Origin: DASZMX01 sp035551475
GTDB lineage: Bacteria; Verrucomicrobiota; Verrucomicrobiia; Limisphaerales; Palsa-1400
Length of the DNA stretch: 37,348 nucleotides
Assembly: GCA_035551475.1 (NCBI GenBank)
Contig: DASZMX010000136.1
Coordinates: 1-37,348, forward strand
Reading direction: 5' to 3'
A model generated the notes under the pieces. It was not told where the DNA came from. It did no database searches and saw only the letters and a program-made list of their open reading frames with translations. Positions 16,153-24,998 of this stretch are shown here, piece by piece. The first letter of the stretch is position 1; every line of letters begins with the position of its first letter. A program made the position numbers and the translations under genes.

Positions 16153-17220
16153 CTATTTGGCGGCGGGCGCCGTCGCCGGGGCCGGCTTGGAGGTCAAAGC
16201 CGGGTCAAGAATAACGACGTCAGCCTTGGCGCGAATGCTATCCAGGTAAGCGGGCGCGGCCTTTTCCGCCGCTTGATGCGTCAGGAGTTCTTTGATTTTG
16301 GGCTCCACTTTCGCGAATTCCACTTTGGAAGCGGGAATTTTTTCGGAGAGCTTGATGATGTGATAGCCGTATTGGGTCTCGACGATGTCGCTGATTTGAT
16401 TCGTCTTGAGGGAGAAGGCGGCGGCTTCAAATTCGGGGACCATTTGATGGCGCGGGAACGTGTATTCGCCCCCTTTGTCCTTGGAGCCCGGGTCTTCGGA
16501 GTATTCCTTGGCCAGCTTGGCAAAGTCCTCGCCCTTGACGGCGCGTTCGCGGATTTCCTTGATGAGCTTTTCCTTTTCCTTCTTTTTCTCCGGCGGCAAA
16601 GGCTGTTTGTTCGCGTCTTGAGTCAACAAGAGAATATGGCTGGCGCGCACCTGTTCCGGAGTGGTGAATTCGTCGGGATTATCGTCGTAATACTTTTTGG
16701 CGGCTTCATCCGAAATGTTGGCGTCCTTGGTGGTTTCGCGCAGGAGCACGTTGCTGGGGAGTTGTTCGGTGAAGGCGTTGGAGCGAATTTGATCGAGCGT
16801 CATGCCGCTGGCCTTGATCTGGGTGTCAAAGTTTTCTTCGCTGCCGGCGCGGGCTTTGGAGTCGGCGATGGCCTGATCGATGAGGTCTTTGGTTTTTTTG
16901 CGATCATCGTCCGTGGCGCGCTGGGTGAGGATTTTGCCCAGGACGATGTGCTGCAAAAGATTGGAGCGAAGGGCTTCGCGTTGGTCGTCGGGCACCGGCT
17001 GGCCTTGCGCGGTGGAGCGGGCACAATAGGAGACGTAAAGATCATCCAACTCGGAGCGCTTCACTTCGAAACCTTTGCCCTTGGCGACTAGGGAGTCGGA
17101 AGCCAGGGCGGAATTGGTGTCCGGATTGGCGGCGGCGCGAACGGGAGCGGCCGCAAGGACAAAGGACGCGGCCAGCGCGAGGGGCGCCAAACCGAGGCAA
17201 ACACGGAGGGGTCGGAACAT
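16153..17220 (-). CDS. Exported parvulin-type peptidyl-prolyl isomerase (SurA/PrsA-like)
   Basis: This 355-residue protein starts from ATG 17220. The longer frame begins with TTG at 17235. The signal peptide is MFRPLRVCLGLAPLALAASF with a cleavage region near PVRAAA. A SurA-N-like helical domain follows (VKRSELDDLYVSYCARSTAQ ... LRSNLLQHIVLGKILTQRAT). The parvulin domain then runs from QVRASHILLLTQDANKQPLP through FAKLAKEYSEDPGSKDKGGE to YGYHIIKLSE. The tail is an Ala/Pro-rich stretch. It should act as a folding helper for exported proteins. It follows serA closely, with 17 bp from the serA stop to this ATG, although the two functions are unrelated. Confidence 0.9.
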   Translation of the reverse strand: MFRPLRVCLGLAPLALAASFVLAAAPVRAAANPDTNSALASDSLVAKGKGFEVKRSELDDLYVSYCARSTAQGQPVPDDQREALRSNLLQHIVLGKILTQRATDDDRKKTKDLIDQAIADSKARAGSEENFDTQIKASGMTLDQIRSNAFTEQLPSNVLLRETTKDANISDEAAKKYYDDNPDEFTTPEQVRASHILLLTQDANKQPLPPEKKKEKEKLIKEIRERAVKGEDFAKLAKEYSEDPGSKDKGGEYTFPRHQMVPEFEAAAFSLKTNQISDIVETQYGYHIIKLSEKIPASKVEFAKVEPKIKELLTHQAAEKAAPAYLDSIRAKADVVILDPALTSKPAPATAPAAK

Positions 17221-17237
17221 ATAGTTATATTTCAATT

Positions 17238-18830
17238 TTACAATTTAATGACACGGACGTTGCTAATGTCAGGGTCTTTTTGAATCTCTTCGAGCAACCC
17301 TGCCGGTGGAACGCTATCCAGATTTAGCACAGTTAAGGCCAGACCGCCAGCGGCATCGCGGCTCAAGCTCATGCTGGCAATATTGACGTTGTGGCGGCCC
17401 ATCAAGGCCCCCACGAAACCAACCATGCCGGGACGGTCTTTGTTGTTCATCAGGAACAACACACCCTCCGGCACGATCTCCACCGGCTGGCTGTTAATGC
17501 GGACAATGCGCGGCAATCCCTTGGCGCCAAAGACGCTGCCGCCCGCGGAAATTTTCTGGTCGCCCGAAAACGCGGCGACGTGCAGCCATTCGGTGAAATC
17601 GGTCTGCTCGTTCGACTTGACTTCTTCGATGAGAAGCCCGAGGGAGCTGGCCGCGGTGCGGACGTTGACCTGATTGACCTCCTTGCCGCCCGCCAATTCC
17701 AGGAATCCTTTTAGCACGGCGCGGGTGATCGGGTCGGTGGGCAATTGGGTGGCTTTGCCGCCGTAGGTAATGACGAGGCGATCGTTGCGCTTGGGCGAAA
17801 GTTGGGCGACCAGACGCCCGAGTTTTTCGCCGAGATTAAGGAATGGTTTGACGACCTGGTAGGTTTGGGCGTCGAGATTGGGAAGGTTGACGGCATTGCG
17901 CACGGCGCCGTTGACCAGGTAATCAGTGATGGCTTCCGCCACTTCAATGCCGACGTTTTCCTGCGCTTCCTCGGTGCTGGCGCCGAGGTGCGGCGTCATG
18001 ATGACTTGCGGCAGGGCGCGCAAGGGGAAATCAGCCGGAGGCGGCTCGACTTCATAAACGTCCAGCGCCGCGCCGCCCACCTGCCCCGACTGAATGGCGG
18101 CGCACAGGTCGGTTTCGTTGATGATGCCGCCCCGGGCGCAATTAAGGACGCGCACGCCTTTTTTCATCTTGGCGAACGCAGCCGCGTTGACCATGCCCTT
18201 GGTCTCATCGGTCATGGGCATGTGCACGGTGATGAAATCGGATTCGCGATAAATGTCATCGACGTTTTCCTTGAGATCGACGCGCAGCGCCTCGGCCCGG
18301 GCGCGGGTCAAATAAGGATCGTAGGCGAGCACTTTCATGCCAAAGGCCGCCGCGCGCTTGGCGACTTCGCCGCCAATGCGTCCCATGCCGAGGATGCCGA
18401 GGGTTTTATTGTAAAGCTCGGTGCCCTGGTATTGTTTGCGGTCCCACTTGCCTTCCTTCATGGAGCCGTGGGCCTGCGGAATGCGGCGGGCCAACGCCAT
18501 GAGCATCGAAAACGTCAGTTCCGCGGTGGAAATGGTGTTGCCGCCGGGCGTATTCATCACGACGATGCCGCGTTGCGTGGCGGCATCGACATCCACATTG
18601 TCCACACCCACGCCAGCCCGTCCCACCACGCGCAAATTGGGCGCGGCGTCGATGACCTTTTTGGTGATCTTCGTTTCGGAGCGGACCACCATGGCCTGAA
18701 CGTCCTTCACCATGGCCAAAAGTTCGGATTCGGGGGTTTTTTGTTTGAGGACCGTGACTTTCAATTGCGGCTGCTGTTGCAGGAGCGCAATGCCCTTGGG
18801 CGAGATCGGATCACACACTAGAACGTTCAT
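17238..18830 (-). CDS. serA: D-3-phosphoglycerate dehydrogenase (long form with ACT domain)
   Basis: This enzyme catalyses the first step of serine synthesis, oxidising 3-phosphoglycerate with NAD. The start is ATG 18830 (MNVLVCDPISPKGIALLQQQ), giving 530 residues, typical of the long form. The NAD fold has GILGMGRIGGEVAKR. Catalytic motifs are NCARGGIINETDL (Arg), YEVEPP (Glu) and TPHLGASTEEA (His). The intervening allosteric domain contains LGEKLGRLVAQLSPKRNDRL, and the ACT domain at the C-terminus contains MNNKDRPGMVGFVGALMGRH. An in-frame upstream start at 18872 is not needed. It lies 48 bp after the epimerase stop in the same direction. Confidence 0.96.
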   Translation of the reverse strand: MNVLVCDPISPKGIALLQQQPQLKVTVLKQKTPESELLAMVKDVQAMVVRSETKITKKVIDAAPNLRVVGRAGVGVDNVDVDAATQRGIVVMNTPGGNTISTAELTFSMLMALARRIPQAHGSMKEGKWDRKQYQGTELYNKTLGILGMGRIGGEVAKRAAAFGMKVLAYDPYLTRARAEALRVDLKENVDDIYRESDFITVHMPMTDETKGMVNAAAFAKMKKGVRVLNCARGGIINETDLCAAIQSGQVGGAALDVYEVEPPPADFPLRALPQVIMTPHLGASTEEAQENVGIEVAEAITDYLVNGAVRNAVNLPNLDAQTYQVVKPFLNLGEKLGRLVAQLSPKRNDRLVITYGGKATQLPTDPITRAVLKGFLELAGGKEVNQVNVRTAASSLGLLIEEVKSNEQTDFTEWLHVAAFSGDQKISAGGSVFGAKGLPRIVRINSQPVEIVPEGVLFLMNNKDRPGMVGFVGALMGRHNVNIASMSLSRDAAGGLALTVLNLDSVPPAGLLEEIQKDPDISNVRVIKL

Positions 18831-18878
18831 AGTCGCGGTAGCGTAGGAAAAGGGGGGCCGTCGGTCAATCAAATCGCC

Positions 18879-19862
18879 TCACCGCTTCCATGCGGCGAGG
18901 ATGGCGTCCATGTCCTGGTTCACGGCGGGATCGATGCGGCGGCGGCGTTCATCGGCGTCAAATTGCGCCAGAGTGCGGCGCACGCCTTCGCGGAACGGGA
19001 TGACGCATTGAAAACCGGGCGCCCACGTTTTTATTTTCGTATTGTCAAAGACGGCGCTCCAGGTTTTGTCGCCGATAAGGCCGCCCAAATGCTGCGGGGA
19101 GACTTTGACGATAAAATCCGACGGTATGTGCTCGATGATCGGCTCGACGCCCAAAGCCTCGGCAATCGTGCCGTAAATTTGGTTCCACGTCAGGACTTCG
19201 TCCGAGGTGATGTGGAAGGCATGGCCGAGGGCGGCCGGATTGCCAAAGAGCGCAATGAACCCGCGGGCAAAATCCTCCGCGTGCGTGACCACCCAAAGCG
19301 ATGAACCGTCGCCGTGAATGATGATCGGGCGGCCGTTTTTCAGGCGATCGCACAGCGTGTAACAACCCCATCCCCCGAGCGCCAGCGGGAGTTGCGGGTC
19401 ATACGTGAGCGAGGGACGCACGATCGTGACGGGGAAATTTTGCTCACGATGCGCGCGCAGGAGGAGCTCTTCGCAGGCGATTTTATTACGGGAATAATCC
19501 CAATACGGATTATGCAGCGGCGTGGATTCCGTGATGATGTAGTGCGCGGGCGGCTTCTGATAAATGGAGGCGGAACTGATAAAAATATATTGCCGCGTCA
19601 GCCCCGTGAACAGCGCCAGGTCTCGTGCAATGTCCTGCGGCGCGTAGGCCACCCAATCCACAATGACGTCAAACTTTAATCCGCCGAGGGCCGACCGCAC
19701 TTCATCGGCGCGCGAAATGTCCGCCACCAAGCTATGGCTGCCCGCGGGATTCGTTCCGCGTTGGCCGCGGTTCAACAGAAACAGTTCGTGCCCGCGCGCG
19801 ATAATCTCGCGACTGACCGAAGTGGAAATAAAACCAGTGCCGCCAACAAAGAGAATTCTCAT
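18879..19862 (-). CDS. NAD-dependent epimerase/dehydratase family protein
   Basis: This 327-residue short-chain dehydrogenase-type enzyme starts MRILFVGGTGFISTSVSREI with the Rossmann GGTGFIS loop. ISSASIYQKP and WDYSRNKIACEELLLR hold the serine and YXXXK-like catalytic set; the tyrosine appears within WDYSRNK. TIVRPSLTYDP and HVTHAED-like residues (SSLWVVTHAEDFARGFIALF) match extended SDRs acting on nucleotide sugars. Its ATG overlaps the trpC stop (ATGA, 19859-19862). Between trpC and serA it looks like an operon passenger. The substrate cannot be named. Confidence 0.88.
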   Translation of the reverse strand: MRILFVGGTGFISTSVSREIIARGHELFLLNRGQRGTNPAGSHSLVADISRADEVRSALGGLKFDVIVDWVAYAPQDIARDLALFTGLTRQYIFISSASIYQKPPAHYIITESTPLHNPYWDYSRNKIACEELLLRAHREQNFPVTIVRPSLTYDPQLPLALGGWGCYTLCDRLKNGRPIIIHGDGSSLWVVTHAEDFARGFIALFGNPAALGHAFHITSDEVLTWNQIYGTIAEALGVEPIIEHIPSDFIVKVSPQHLGGLIGDKTWSAVFDNTKIKTWAPGFQCVIPFREGVRRTLAQFDADERRRRIDPAVNQDMDAILAAWKR

Positions 19863-20632
19863 GCGGAAGGGAGAAGCGCGTTGATTTTTTCGCCAATTTG
19901 CGCCGGGTTTTTCATGAGCGATTCGCCCACGAGAATGGCGCGGGCCCCGGCAGCCTGGACACGGGCGACATCGGCGCGGGCATGGATGCCGCTTTCGGCG
20001 ACGAGCAGAACGTCCGCCGGCACGCGGGCCGCGAGGCGTTCGGTGGTGGCCAGATCGACAACGAACGTGTCGAGATTGCGGTTGTTAACCCCAATGAGCT
20101 TGGCGCCCATCGCGAGCGCCCGATCAAGCTCGGCGTCGTCGTGGACTTCGACCAGCGCGGCCAAACCGAGGCTCGTCGCGAGGGCGTGAAAATCCTTGAG
20201 CCGCGCATCGTCCAGAATGCGGACGATCAACAGGATGGCGTCAGCGCCGGCGTGGACGGACTCAAAAATCTGCCGGTCTGAAATCATGAAATCCTTGCGC
20301 AGGAGCGGCAGCGACACCGCCGACCGAATCGCGCGCAAATATTCCAGTGAGCCCTGGAAAAATTGCTGGTCCGTCAGCACGGAAAGGCACGCCGCCCCGC
20401 CGGCCTCGTAAGCGCGCGCGATGCGGACGGGATCAAAATCCGCGCAAATCACCCCGGCGGAAGGCGAGGCTTTCTTGACTTCCGCGATCAACGCCACCCC
20501 GCCCCGTTTCGGCCGCTGCAACGCGGCGAGAAAATCGCGGCGATCAGGCCGGACACCGGCGCCTTCTTGCGCGCGGGGCAAAGCGGCGGCCTCCTGCTCC
20601 TTTTGCGCGACGATTTTGTCAAGTATATTCAC
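19859..20632 (-). CDS. trpC: Indole-3-glycerol phosphate synthase
   Basis: This 257-residue TIM-barrel enzyme of tryptophan synthesis starts with GTG (MNILDKIVAQKEQEAAALPR) at 20632. That GTG shares its first base with the prfB TAG stop, an overlap of one base. Motifs are LIAEVKKASPSAG (catalytic Lys), LSVLTDQQFFQGS, PLLRKDFMIS, LIGVNNRNLDTF and VAESGI, followed by GARAILVGESLM. No other trp genes are in the window, so the gene is separated from the rest of the pathway here. Confidence 0.96.
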   Translation of the reverse strand: MNILDKIVAQKEQEAAALPRAQEGAGVRPDRRDFLAALQRPKRGGVALIAEVKKASPSAGVICADFDPVRIARAYEAGGAACLSVLTDQQFFQGSLEYLRAIRSAVSLPLLRKDFMISDRQIFESVHAGADAILLIVRILDDARLKDFHALATSLGLAALVEVHDDAELDRALAMGAKLIGVNNRNLDTFVVDLATTERLAARVPADVLLVAESGIHARADVARVQAAGARAILVGESLMKNPAQIGEKINALLPSA

Positions 20633-21775
20633 TAATCTTCGTCCTTCAGCCCGGCCATTCGTTTGAGCGGGCAGCCGGCGCGCAGCCAGGCGTTGACAAA
20701 CGGATCGAGGTTTCCATCCATCACGCCTTGCACATCGCTGGTTTCCTCGCCGGTGCGCAGGTCTTTCACCATGCGGTAAGGCTGGAACACATAACTGCGG
20801 ATTTGATGGCCCCAGCCGATGGCGCCTTTTTCGCCGTAGAAACGCTCCATCTCCGATTTCTGCTCGTCCACGCGCTTGGCGTAGATTTTGGAAATCAACA
20901 TGCGCATGGCGGTGGCGCGATTTTGGTGCTGTGAACGCTGGTTTTGCGACGCTGCGATCAACCCGGTCGGCAAGTGCGTAATCCGCACGGCGGTTTCCAC
21001 CTTGTTGACGTTCTGGCCGCCTTTGCCGCCGGAACGGTACGTGTCCACCTGCAACTCGGCGGGCGGCAGCACAATGTCCGAGCTGGTCTCCTCGATTTCC
21101 GCAATGACGTCCACACTCGCAAAACTGGTGTGGCGGCGCTTGTTGGAATCAAATGGGGAAATGCGCACCAACCGATGCACGCCCCGCTCCGCCTTGCAAA
21201 AGCCATACGCAAACTCGCCCTTGATAAATAATGTGGCGCTTTTCAACCCCGCCGTTTCGCCGGTGAGAGCGTCGGTGACCTCAATTTCCCAGCCGCGCGA
21301 TTCGCACCAACGCTGATACATGCGCAGCAGCATTTCCGCCCAATCACAGGCCTCCGTGCCGCCGGCGCCGGAATTGATGCTCAGAATGCAATTGCTCTTG
21401 TCATGCGGGCCGTTGAGAAAAACGCGCAATTCCAAGGCGTCCAATTCCTTGACGAAACCGGTGAGATCGCGCTCCAGGTCATTCTGATACTTGACTTGTT
21501 CCGCCTCCGGCTCGGCCTCAGCCAATTCGAGCATGACGCCAAAATCCTCCAATTGCCGTTCGGCTTTCAGCAGGGGCTCGGTGCGTTTGCGGAGCGAATT
21601 GGCTTCGTCGATCAGAGTTTGCGCGCGCTCGCGATTGTCCCAGAAACTCTCGCTCGCCATCAAGGCTTCGAGCTCGACCAGACGCTTTTGCAAAGTGGGG
21701 ACGTCAAAGAAACCTCCGCAGGTGGGCAGTTTTGTCCACGGCGGAGGGCAGCAGCGTTTTGATCTTTTCGAACAT
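20632..21775 (-). CDS. prfB: Peptide chain release factor 2, made by programmed +1 frameshift
   Basis: The main frame (21705 down to 20632) holds all RF2 motifs: the SPF tripeptide that reads UAA/UGA (VRISPFDSNKRRHTS) and the GGQ hydrolysis motif (YRSGGKGGQNVNKVE). It lacks a proper start. An ATG at 21775 opens a second frame (MFEKIKTLLPSAVDKTAHLR, then RFL) that ends at TGA 21704-21706. The junction reads CTT-TGA-C, preceded by CGGAGG. Slipping by one base at CTT and continuing with GAC gives RFL-DVPTLQKRLVELE and a 380-residue protein. This is the classic autoregulated RF2 frameshift, not a mutation. It is the first gene of the trpC-side minus-strand run. Confidence 0.96.
21703..21718 (-). 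promoter_or_regulatory. prfB programmed +1 frameshift site
   Basis: Read on the minus strand, CGGAGG is followed by TTT CTT TGA C. The internal Shine-Dalgarno-like CGGAGG sits three bases before the slippery CTT, and the in-frame UGA is read slowly when RF2 is scarce. These elements match the known recoding signal that lets RF2 control its own synthesis. Confidence 0.95.
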
Positions 21776-21924
21776 GCGGAAAAGATAAGACGCGTCGCCT
21801 AAAGTTCAAGACACAAAGCAACCCCGCATTAATTCGGACTCCGAACAAAATAGGGTTGCCAAAGTTAAAACTGCTCGCTAAGAATTTGAGCGTTCCCCGA
21901 TTTGCGACCTAGTTGAAACACGAA

Positions 21925-24903
21925 ATGCACCACTTTATGCATAGCTCACCAACAAATTCCCTTGCGACGAAACCGCCAGCCCACCGTTTGCTGCCTGCCT
22001 TGCAGGCCGCCTTTGTGTGCGGCGCTTTGGCGTTCGCCAGCACATCGGAAGCTGCGATCAATTATGTGGATATTTCCGACGGCGTTTCCGGGAACACCAT
22101 GATGTCCAGCAATGGCGTGTGGCAAACCTGGAACTCATTTAACGGACAAACATCAGCGAACAACGACGGCGTCTGGGACAAGAGAGCGTTCGGCAATTCC
22201 GCGACCATTTTCCAAAATGCCGCGAACGCTTTGGTGGACACCAACGCCACGCGGTTGCGCACCACCGTCACCGTTCCCGCGCCAGGCCCGTATCAATATT
22301 ACAACGTGTATGCGCTGTTTTGGACGGATTCCAGCACGACTTGGCGCGCGGGCGCGGCCGTCACGGATTTCCCCGGCGCATTGCCCGTTTATGCCCAGAG
22401 CGTCGCCGGCGTGACGCGACTTTGGGCCAGCACAACGGATGCGAACACCGAGTATAGCACGAGCCTCTCGCCCAACCCGTTCAGCAGCGCGGTGATGATT
22501 TCGGAAAGCAACCGGCGTCTGCTCATGACCCCGGTTTTAGGCCGGGAATTTGGCACGAACATCACCGTTTACCTGGAGTCGGATCGCACGCAAACCGGTT
22601 CGGATTTGCGCACCTGGCTGGACGGCATCGCCTACGAGCTTGTCACGAATAAAATCCTCTCGGCCCAATTTCTCAGCAATGGAGATCTGGCCATCACCTA
22701 TGTCGGCTCCGCGAATCGGCAATATGCGGAGGAATGGACCGGCAGCTTGAATCCGCCGGTGACGTGGATACCACTGCAAACCAAGACGGCCAACTCGTCC
22801 GGTTTGGTGATCTTTACAAACACGCCTTACGGCGCGCCGGAATTTTATCGAATTCACGACGAGACTCCTCCGCCGGCCCAGGTCAGCAGTCTGGTGGCGA
22901 CGGCTGGGGATTCCCAGGTTTCGTTAAGCTGGGCTCCCTCTTCGGGCGCGACGACTTACAACGTGAAAGAATCGGCCACGAGTGGCGGGCCTTACACGAC
23001 AATTACCAACGTCACCGCGACCAATTTCGTCCAAACCGGCCTCGCCAATGGTTCAACCTATTATTACGTGGTCAGCGCGCTGAATTTCAACGGCGAGAGC
23101 GCCGACTCATCGGAGAAGGGCAGCACACCTTTCCCGCCGCAGCCGCCGACCGCTCCCGCGAACCTGACCGCCACGGCGGGAAACACCTTGGTGTTGTTGA
23201 GTTGGCCGGGTTCCTCCAGCGCCACAAGTTACAACGTCAAAAGTTCAGCCACGCCAGGCGGCCCCTACGCGGTTGTGGCCAACGTCACCACCACGAATTT
23301 CGCCCATACCGGGCTGACCAATGGCGACACCTATTACTATGTGGTCTCCGCGCTAAATTCCCACGGCGAAAGCGGCAATTCCGTGGAAGCCAGCGCCACG
23401 CCGGCTCCCGTGCCTCCCGCCGCTCCCACTGGCCTTGCCACCACGGCGGGCGATGCTCAGGTCGCGCTGAGCTGGACGGGCTCCGCTGGCGCCACAAGTT
23501 ACAATATAAAAAGCGCGACCACGAATGGCGGGCCTTACACCACGATTACAAACATCACTGGAACCAGCTATACCAACGTCGGACTGTCCAATGCCACGAC
23601 CTATTATTACGTCATCTCAGCGTTGAACGCATACGGCGAAAGCCCGGATTCCGTCGCGAGCGGTGTGACCCCGTTCCCCGTTCCGCCGCTCGTTTTTGAG
23701 ACCGAATTCGACGGCGCCCATTTCCCCGCCCCGCCCTTGCCGGCATTGGGCAGTCTTCCGCTCATTCAACCTCTCCCCGATCCCTTCGCGTGGGCCAGCG
23801 ATCCCCTGAACACCGCCGGCGACCGCAGCGTGAACTACTACGACTGGAGCCATCATCGCGCGGAGATCAAAGCTCAAATCGAGAACTATGAAATTGGAAC
23901 CAAGCCCGCGGTCGATGCCTCCAATATTTTCGCGAGTTACACCGCGAGCAGCGCCACCGCCGGCACACTGACAATCCGCGTCACCAACCTCGTGGCCGGC
24001 GCGCCTAAAACGCTGACGCTGAGTTGCGCCGTTTCTCTTCCGGCGGGCGCCGGGCCTTACCCGGCCATCATCGGGATGAACAGTCCAAACGGCAGTGTTA
24101 ACGCCAGCTTGCTTGGCGCCGTCGCCAAAATTACCTTCAGCCATAATCAGGTTACTACCTACGGCAGCCCCGCCAATAGCGATCCCTTCTTCCAGTTATA
24201 TCCCACGCAAACGGTGGATAACACGGGCCAATACGCCGCGTGGTCTTGGGGTGTCAGCCGCATTATCGACGGCTTGCAACTCGTGCCAGGCTCTCTGCCG
24301 ATTGATCTGGCGCACATCGGCGTGACGGGTTGTTCTTATGCGGGAAAAATGGCGCTTATTTCCGGGGCGTTTGACGAACGCGTTGCGCTGACGATCGCCC
24401 AGGAATCCGGCGGCGGCGGCGACACGTCGTGGCGCTACTCCCAGACGGAGCCCAATGGCACCGTGGAAAAAATCGATAACACCGACTATAATTGGTTCAA
24501 GAACAGCATGTCGCAGTTTGGCGGCGCCAACGTCTCACGGTTGCCGGAAGATCACCATATGCTGTGCGCCATGGTCGCTCCGCGCGCGCTGTTCTGCACC
24601 GCCAACCCCGACTACACCTGGCTCTCCAATCCCTCGGCCTACGTGTGCTGCAAGGCGGTTGATTTGGTTTATTCCAACGTTGATGTGGGCGACCGCTTTG
24701 GCTACAACATCAACGGCGGCCACGCCCACTGCGCCACCACCGCGACCATCGACACCGAAATGGGCGTCTTCATAAATAAATTCCTGCTCGGCCAGACCAA
24801 CTTGAATTCCAACATCCGAGATTTCCCCGCCAGTTACAATACCATCAATTACTCCACTTGGACCGCATGGTGGGGAAGCTCCAATCCAAGCTTCGGCCCG
24901 TAA
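21925..24903 (+). CDS. Secreted multidomain CE15 glucuronoyl esterase-like protein with three FN3 domains
   Basis: This protein has about 992 residues, counted from ATG 21925 (MHHFMHSSPT; alternatives are TTG 21913 and ATG 21937). The signal peptide ends near STSEAA. It is followed by a beta-rich N-terminal region, a FYRIHD-ending beta module at about 250-310, three FN3 domains (roughly 315-590), and a CE15-like alpha/beta hydrolase to the end. The nucleophile motif is GVTGCSYAGKMAL. A glutamate follows in TIAQESGGGG, then PEDHHMLCAMVAPRALF and a final GGHAHCATT for the catalytic histidine. CE15 enzymes cut the ester between lignin and glucuronoxylan. No PEP-CTERM tail is visible. It stands alone and is followed 95 bp later by aspartate kinase. 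Confidence 0.87.
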   Translation: MHHFMHSSPTNSLATKPPAHRLLPALQAAFVCGALAFASTSEAAINYVDISDGVSGNTMMSSNGVWQTWNSFNGQTSANNDGVWDKRAFGNSATIFQNAANALVDTNATRLRTTVTVPAPGPYQYYNVYALFWTDSSTTWRAGAAVTDFPGALPVYAQSVAGVTRLWASTTDANTEYSTSLSPNPFSSAVMISESNRRLLMTPVLGREFGTNITVYLESDRTQTGSDLRTWLDGIAYELVTNKILSAQFLSNGDLAITYVGSANRQYAEEWTGSLNPPVTWIPLQTKTANSSGLVIFTNTPYGAPEFYRIHDETPPPAQVSSLVATAGDSQVSLSWAPSSGATTYNVKESATSGGPYTTITNVTATNFVQTGLANGSTYYYVVSALNFNGESADSSEKGSTPFPPQPPTAPANLTATAGNTLVLLSWPGSSSATSYNVKSSATPGGPYAVVANVTTTNFAHTGLTNGDTYYYVVSALNSHGESGNSVEASATPAPVPPAAPTGLATTAGDAQVALSWTGSAGATSYNIKSATTNGGPYTTITNITGTSYTNVGLSNATTYYYVISALNAYGESPDSVASGVTPFPVPPLVFETEFDGAHFPAPPLPALGSLPLIQPLPDPFAWASDPLNTAGDRSVNYYDWSHHRAEIKAQIENYEIGTKPAVDASNIFASYTASSATAGTLTIRVTNLVAGAPKTLTLSCAVSLPAGAGPYPAIIGMNSPNGSVNASLLGAVAKITFSHNQVTTYGSPANSDPFFQLYPTQTVDNTGQYAAWSWGVSRIIDGLQLVPGSLPIDLAHIGVTGCSYAGKMALISGAFDERVALTIAQESGGGGDTSWRYSQTEPNGTVEKIDNTDYNWFKNSMSQFGGANVSRLPEDHHMLCAMVAPRALFCTANPDYTWLSNPSAYVCCKAVDLVYSNVDVGDRFGYNINGGHAHCATTATIDTEMGVFINKFLLGQTNLNSNIRDFPASYNTINYSTWTAWWGSSNPSFGP
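22867..23687 (+). repeat. Three tandem FN3-coding repeats of about 270 bp
   Basis: The three units begin near PAQVSSLVATAGDSQVSLSW, APANLTATAGNTLVLLSW and APTGLATTAGDAQVALSW. Each contains a SGGPYTTI-type turn and ends with YYYVVSALN-type strands. The protein similarity is strong and visible in the DNA, so the array arose by internal duplication and could change copy number by recombination. Confidence 0.85.
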
Positions 24904-24998
24904 TTCGGCTGGCGAAGCGTCCGAGAAATGGGCCAAATGGCAGCGCTTTATCCTTGGCGGGCGGCGCGGCCCTTCGCACAATCATCGGCATCTGACGA

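Noticed and set aside
17745..18821. A 358-residue open frame on the plus strand opposite serA.
   Set aside because: It is the mirror of serA with no recognisable motif. The same holds for the long frames opposite ppiC (16273-17091) and glmM (12497-13306).
21693..21775. Frameshift mutation making prfB a pseudogene.
   Set aside because: The CTT-TGA-C junction with upstream CGGAGG is the known programmed recoding signal, and all RF2 motifs are intact.
22867..23687. Mobile or phage-derived origin of the repeated block in the CE15 gene.
   Set aside because: The repeats are clean FN3-coding units in frame, best explained by internal duplication.
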